Shown one piece after another: positions 3,807-6,841 of a stretch of 6,841 nt of DNA (positions within the stretch are counted from its first letter, which is position 1; the number at the start of each line of letters is the position of its first letter). A program made the position numbers and the translations under genes. A model generated the notes under the pieces. The model had not been told where the DNA came from and made no database searches. It worked only from the letters and a program-made list of their open reading frames with translations. The DNA is from Phycisphaerales bacterium (GTDB lineage: Bacteria > Planctomycetota > Phycisphaerae > Phycisphaerales > UBA1924), in assembly GCA_019747615.1 (NCBI GenBank), contig JAIEQQ010000239.1, positions 1 to 6,841 on the forward strand, given 5' to 3'.

Positions 3807-6641
3807 ATGCCCCGCGCCATTGCCGATATGTTGACGTTGATCGTGTTTGTTGTTGTGTCTCTCGGCATTCAGTCGCTGGCCCGCGCGCAGTGCGAGCCGG
3901 TGTGGCAATCGTTCGATCCGACCACGGCACGCGTGAGTGGCACGAATGGGACCGTGAATGCAGTCATCATGTGGGATCCGGACGGGCCCGGGCCGGATTC
4001 CGCGAAGCTTGTTGTCGGCGGGAGCTTCACGATCGCGAGCACGGTGCTGGCTCGCAACATCGCGATCTATGACCCGGCGTCCGGGGTATGGTCGACGCTG
4101 GGCACCGGTACGAACGGTTCGGTCCTGTCCTTCGCTGTACTCCCCAACGGCAACTTGGTCGCTGGTGGCGAGTTCACCACTGCCGGCGGCGTCGTCGTGA
4201 ATGGGATTGCAACTTGGAATGGCTCGGCCTGGTCCGCTCTGAGCACGGGCGTTTCACAGCAGTTTCCAGCCTCCGTGAACGCCCTTGTCACCCTTCCGAA
4301 TGGCGACTTGGTCGCAGGTGGGAACTTCACGAGCGCTGGAGGGACGAGCGCAAGGTCCATCGCTCGGTGGAACGGGACTTCTTGGTTGCCATTGGGAACT
4401 GGCATAGGTGGCTTCGACCCGCGAGTCTTAGCCCTCGCCGTACTTCCAAACGGCGACCTTATCGCAGGTGGCAGCTTCGGTACCGCGGGCGGCGTCACCG
4501 CTCTCCGTGTAGCGCGCTGGAATGGCTCGGCGTGGTTTCCACTAGGTGAAGGGATTCGTGGTGACTCGAGTGGATTGCAAGTCCTTTCGCTCGCCGTGCT
4601 CCCCAATGGCGACTTGGCGGCTGGCGGCATCTTCTCGACGGCCTACGGATCCAGCCAGAACCACATAGCTCGATGGAACGGCTCATCGTGGTCTGCGTTT
4701 GGATCGGGTATGACTTCGAACGTAGCCGCGATGGCTGTTCTCCCCAACGGCGATCTCGTGGCGGGTGGCCAGTTCCTAGCTGCGGGCGGCGTCAACGCAA
4801 ACTACATCGCCCGTTGGAATGGCACGGCTTGGTCTGCCTTCGGATCCGGGATGAGCAGCGAAGTGCGCTCGCTCGCGATCCTGCCGAGCGGTGATCTTCT
4901 GGCGGCGGGTGGCTTCCAGACCGCTGGGGCAGCGCCGGCACGTTCTTTGGCAAGCTGGAACGGCTCGGCTTGGACGGCCCTGGCCGCACCGGGCCTGCCG
5001 ACCGGCCTGAGGACGCTCCATGTGCTTCGTAGCGGCGATCTCCTCGCCGGCGGAGAGGCGCCTGGGGCTCCGTTCACGATCTTCGGCGTGATTCGTCGCT
5101 GGAACGGTTCAGATTGGTCTGATTACTTGTTCTTCAACAGCACGGTGCTCGCGTTGGCAGAGCGCCCGAATGGCGAGGTGGTGGCGGGAGGCTGGTTTAC
5201 CCCCGGTCGCATCGCTCGATGGAACGGAACAACTGGGTCTGGTTTGGGATCGGGAATGAACAACACTGTTTTCACCCTAGCAGTACTCCCGAATGGCCAC
5301 GTCGTCGCCGGAGGTAGCTTCACTTCCGCTGGTGGGGTCAGCGGCACGAATCGAATCGCGCGCTGGACCGGCGCGACTTGGGTGTCTTTCGGCGCATCCG
5401 GCGTGGGCGGCAACGTGGACGCACTTGCTGTACTCCCCAATGGGAACTTGGTAGCAGCGGGCGACTTTGCCGTCGCAGGCTTGGCGGTCGTCAACCGCAT
5501 CGCCCGCTGGAGCGGCTCCGCTTGGTCAGCACTCGCGTCAGGAATGAATGGTCGGGTCCTCGCGTTGGCTGTCCTTCCGAACGGCGATCTGATCGCGGGA
5601 GGGGAGTTTGGGACAGCTGGCGGGGTGGCCTCAAACCGGATCGCTCGCTGGGATGGCTCGGCTTGGTCGCCGCTTGGTTCGGGGATGAATGGCGCCGTGC
5701 ACGAGTTAATCGTGCTTCCCAACGGCGACCTCGTTGCGGGGGGCCTGTTCACCACTGCAGGCGGTGTCAATGCAAACAATATCGCGCGTTGGGACGGTGT
5801 GGCGTGGCGGCCTCTTGGCACCGGCCTCGATGGTGGGGTGGGTTCGCTGGCCTTGCTACCAAATGGAGACCTCGTGGCACTTGGCGGCTTCAGCTCTATC
5901 GGCTCGTCGGTCGCATTGGGAATTGCCCGCTACGGCCCGCCGCGTATCTTCATCACCGACCAGCCCGACAACGTCACCATCGACGCGGGCCAGAACCTCG
6001 TCCTCGCCGCGGCCACCAACCCCGGACTCAGCAACATCACCGTTCAATGGCAACGCAACGGCGTCAATATCACCAATGGCCCGGCCGGCGCCTCGCCCGG
6101 CGGCGGGTTCGTCAGCGGTGCCGCGGGTCCGCTGCCTTCGCCCACGACCGGCGCTCCGATGATGCTCACCATCACCGGAGCCCAGCCCGGCGACAGCGGG
6201 CAGTACACCGCCGTGTTTACCAGCGCCTGCGACAGCGTGACCAGCAGCGTCGCCTCGGTCGCTGTGATCGCTGTGCCTGTCTTCCGCTGCACCGCCGCGG
6301 ACATCGCCTACGACGACGGCACGCCGCTGCCGCCCATCGGGCCCTATGGCCCGCAGTACGTCAACAACGGCGTGACCGAAGCCGATTACAACCTCTTCTT
6401 CGCCATCTTCTTCGACGGTGGTCTTGCGTGCGACATCGCTGACGACACCGGTCAGCCCTTGCCGCCCTTCGGCAACGGCGGCCAGCCACCGTTCGAAAAC
6501 AGCGGCGTGAACAAGGGCGATTACGACCTCTTCTTCAGCATCTTCTTCGACGGCTGCGAAGGCAAGCAGCCCGAGGGCCGCGTGGTAGCTCCGCGTTCGC
6601 TCACTGACGTCGCCAAGCGCCCGCAAACGAATGCCCGGTGA
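3807..6641 (+). CDS. Secreted tandem beta-propeller protein with Ig-like domain and dockerin-like C-terminus
   Basis: A 944-residue exported protein of unknown function. Residues 1-27 form a Sec signal peptide: a hydrophobic core LTLIVFVVVSLGI and a likely cleavage after ARA before QC. Residues about 30-709 hold 14 repeats of about 47 residues with consensus LPNGDLVAGGxFTTAGG, then IARWNGSAWSxLGSGM. These are typical of short four-strand propeller blades, and 14 fits two seven-bladed propellers. Residues about 713-824 look like an Ig-like domain (VTIDAGQ, VQWQRNGVNI, GDSGQYT), but without the usual cysteine pair. Residues 828-917 are two dockerin-like repeats each ending in FFDG; a 27-residue polar tail follows. 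It has its own leader and terminator, so it is probably monocistronic. The dockerin-like end suggests attachment to a cell-surface or extracellular partner. Ligand and exact family are not recognisable; the repeats also resemble delta-60-type or Rax2-like propeller repeats. Confidence 0.95.
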   Translation: MPRAIADMLTLIVFVVVSLGIQSLARAQCEPVWQSFDPTTARVSGTNGTVNAVIMWDPDGPGPDSAKLVVGGSFTIASTVLARNIAIYDPASGVWSTLGTGTNGSVLSFAVLPNGNLVAGGEFTTAGGVVVNGIATWNGSAWSALSTGVSQQFPASVNALVTLPNGDLVAGGNFTSAGGTSARSIARWNGTSWLPLGTGIGGFDPRVLALAVLPNGDLIAGGSFGTAGGVTALRVARWNGSAWFPLGEGIRGDSSGLQVLSLAVLPNGDLAAGGIFSTAYGSSQNHIARWNGSSWSAFGSGMTSNVAAMAVLPNGDLVAGGQFLAAGGVNANYIARWNGTAWSAFGSGMSSEVRSLAILPSGDLLAAGGFQTAGAAPARSLASWNGSAWTALAAPGLPTGLRTLHVLRSGDLLAGGEAPGAPFTIFGVIRRWNGSDWSDYLFFNSTVLALAERPNGEVVAGGWFTPGRIARWNGTTGSGLGSGMNNTVFTLAVLPNGHVVAGGSFTSAGGVSGTNRIARWTGATWVSFGASGVGGNVDALAVLPNGNLVAAGDFAVAGLAVVNRIARWSGSAWSALASGMNGRVLALAVLPNGDLIAGGEFGTAGGVASNRIARWDGSAWSPLGSGMNGAVHELIVLPNGDLVAGGLFTTAGGVNANNIARWDGVAWRPLGTGLDGGVGSLALLPNGDLVALGGFSSIGSSVALGIARYGPPRIFITDQPDNVTIDAGQNLVLAAATNPGLSNITVQWQRNGVNITNGPAGASPGGGFVSGAAGPLPSPTTGAPMMLTITGAQPGDSGQYTAVFTSACDSVTSSVASVAVIAVPVFRCTAADIAYDDGTPLPPIGPYGPQYVNNGVTEADYNLFFAIFFDGGLACDIADDTGQPLPPFGNGGQPPFENSGVNKGDYDLFFSIFFDGCEGKQPEGRVVAPRSLTDVAKRPQTNAR
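3894..5933 (+). repeat. Fourteen tandem propeller-blade repeats within the secreted protein
   Basis: The LPNG-equivalent positions start at 4140, 4293, 4443, 4599, 4740, 4881, 5025, 5163, 5286, 5433, 5574, 5715 and 5856, plus a divergent first unit centred near 4017. Spacings are 123 to 156 bases, most often exactly 141 (47 codons). Units 7 to 9 are the most degenerate, and unit 9 is the shortest. The protein motif is conserved while codons differ freely between units, so this is an old repeat array and not a recent DNA amplification. Confidence 0.9.
6288..6557 (+). repeat. Two dockerin-like C-terminal repeats
   Basis: Two units of about 44 residues share the pattern ADIA/CDIA, DD-G, PLPP-G, a short Asn/Pro/Gly-rich linker, GV-(T/N)-(E/K)-x-DY-x-LFF-x-IFFDG. 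The DNA behind the LFF-x-IFFDG segment (6393-6418 and 6528-6553) matches at 24 of 26 bases, 135 bases apart. Acidic and Asn residues placed like a calcium loop followed by a hydrophobic helix resemble paired dockerin/EF-hand repeats. The close at Gly-Cys is reminiscent of the planctomycete GC-type dockerin sorting domains; assignment to that family is from memory. Confidence 0.7.
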
Positions 6642-6659
6642 CGGCTGCCATCGAGGCCA

Positions 6660-6701
6660 GACGCGCCCACCCAATCCCAGTCCCCCCAAACCCAGCCCCC
6701 C
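6660..6701 (+). promoter_or_regulatory. C-rich, G-poor tract before the terminator (rut-like, minus-strand quadruplex motif)
   Basis: Six runs of three or more C (6666-6668, 6670-6672, 6676-6678, 6682-6687, 6691-6693, 6696-6701) are separated by loops of one to four bases that are mostly A and T. In RNA this is C-rich and G-poor, like a Rho loading site; on the minus strand it fits a G-quadruplex pattern. It sits directly before the intrinsic terminator. Role inferred from composition only. Confidence 0.4.
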
Positions 6702-6728
6702 AAAACCCCGCCCCCGCGCGGGGTTTTT
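6702..6728 (+). terminator. Intrinsic terminator of the propeller gene
   Basis: AAAACCCCGC (6702-6711) pairs with GCGGGGTTTT (6718-6727) across a 6-base loop; the T-tract runs 6724-6728. The GC core followed by T5, 60 bases after the stop codon, is a textbook Rho-independent terminator. The matching A-run on the left arm would also allow termination on the minus strand. Confidence 0.9.
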
Positions 6729-6841
6729 CGTGTGCCGTCGCGCCGGTCTCCTGAGTTCCCCGCCCCACACCCACGGCGTCGCGGGGATCCAGCCATCGGC
6801 CAGCGGGCAATCGGGAAGCGACTCGATCGGACCGCGGCGCC
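6729..6841. other. Right-edge region without a recognisable gene
   Basis: No supported gene is visible. All three minus-strand frames lack a stop codon between 6841 and the terminator, so no convergent gene can end here, and no plus-strand start with a ribosome binding site was found. It is probably leader sequence of a gene beyond the window. Confidence 0.5.

Noticed and set aside
4067..5821. Minus-strand open frames with repeated PPATKSPFGSTA-like phrases over the propeller array
   Set aside because: The repetition is the complement of the plus-strand blade repeats; there is no independent start signal or coding pattern.
3894..5933. Regular about 141-base spacing as a possible CRISPR or DNA tandem repeat
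   Set aside because: Conservation is at the protein level with varying codons and no identical DNA repeat or unique spacer pattern.
5856..6770. Long minus-strand open frame (304 codons) across the end of the propeller gene
   Set aside because: It mirrors the codon structure of the plus-strand gene, runs through the intrinsic terminator and the C-rich tract (giving Gly/Leu low-complexity protein), and resembles no family.
6729..6841. 3' end of a convergent minus-strand gene sharing the terminator at 6702-6728
   Set aside because: None of the three minus-strand frames has a stop codon between 6841 and 6728, so no gene can end there.

Overview
The window is a GC-rich bacterial stretch with four protein-coding genes, all on the plus strand. 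Two things suggest a planctomycete of the Phycisphaerae/Phycisphaerales type. The large secreted protein ends in an Ig-like domain followed by two dockerin-like repeats closing in FFDGC, a C-terminus I associate with that group, and most codons end in G or C. The lineage is inferred from protein style, not from a marker gene.

Layout: (i) 1-1536, the 3' part of a CdaA-type diadenylate cyclase gene followed, with a 4-bp ATGA overlap, by a YbbR-domain (CdaR-like) gene. Together they form a c-di-AMP synthesis and regulation pair. (ii) 1537-1873, a gene-free spacer with a short GAC repeat, a G-quadruplex motif on the plus strand just after the YbbR gene, a T-rich stretch, and a G-quadruplex motif on the minus strand just before the next gene. 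(iii) 1874-3442, a complete gene for the alpha subunit of F-type ATP synthase, standing alone with no other atp gene in view. (iv) 3443-3806, a spacer with two perfect hairpins (likely 3'-end structures of the atpA transcript) and the leader of the next gene. (v) 3807-6641, a 944-residue secreted protein: signal peptide, 14 beta-propeller-like repeats of about 47 residues, an Ig-like domain and a two-repeat dockerin-like C-terminus. (vi) 6642-6841, a C-rich tract, a strong intrinsic terminator, and about 110 bases with no recognisable gene.

The first two genes act together at the membrane: the cyclase makes c-di-AMP from ATP and the YbbR protein is expected to control it. AtpA is a core metabolic enzyme subunit and the last gene encodes an extracytoplasmic protein of unknown ligand. 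The hairpins and spacers suggest three transcription units. I do not see a mobile element, CRISPR array, tRNA or rRNA, and I found no convincing new multi-gene system. The best leads are a changed catalytic motif in the cyclase (DLA instead of DGA), the isolated atpA with a 14-residue insertion, the 14-unit circularly closed propeller architecture, and the G-quadruplex and C-rich elements at gene borders.
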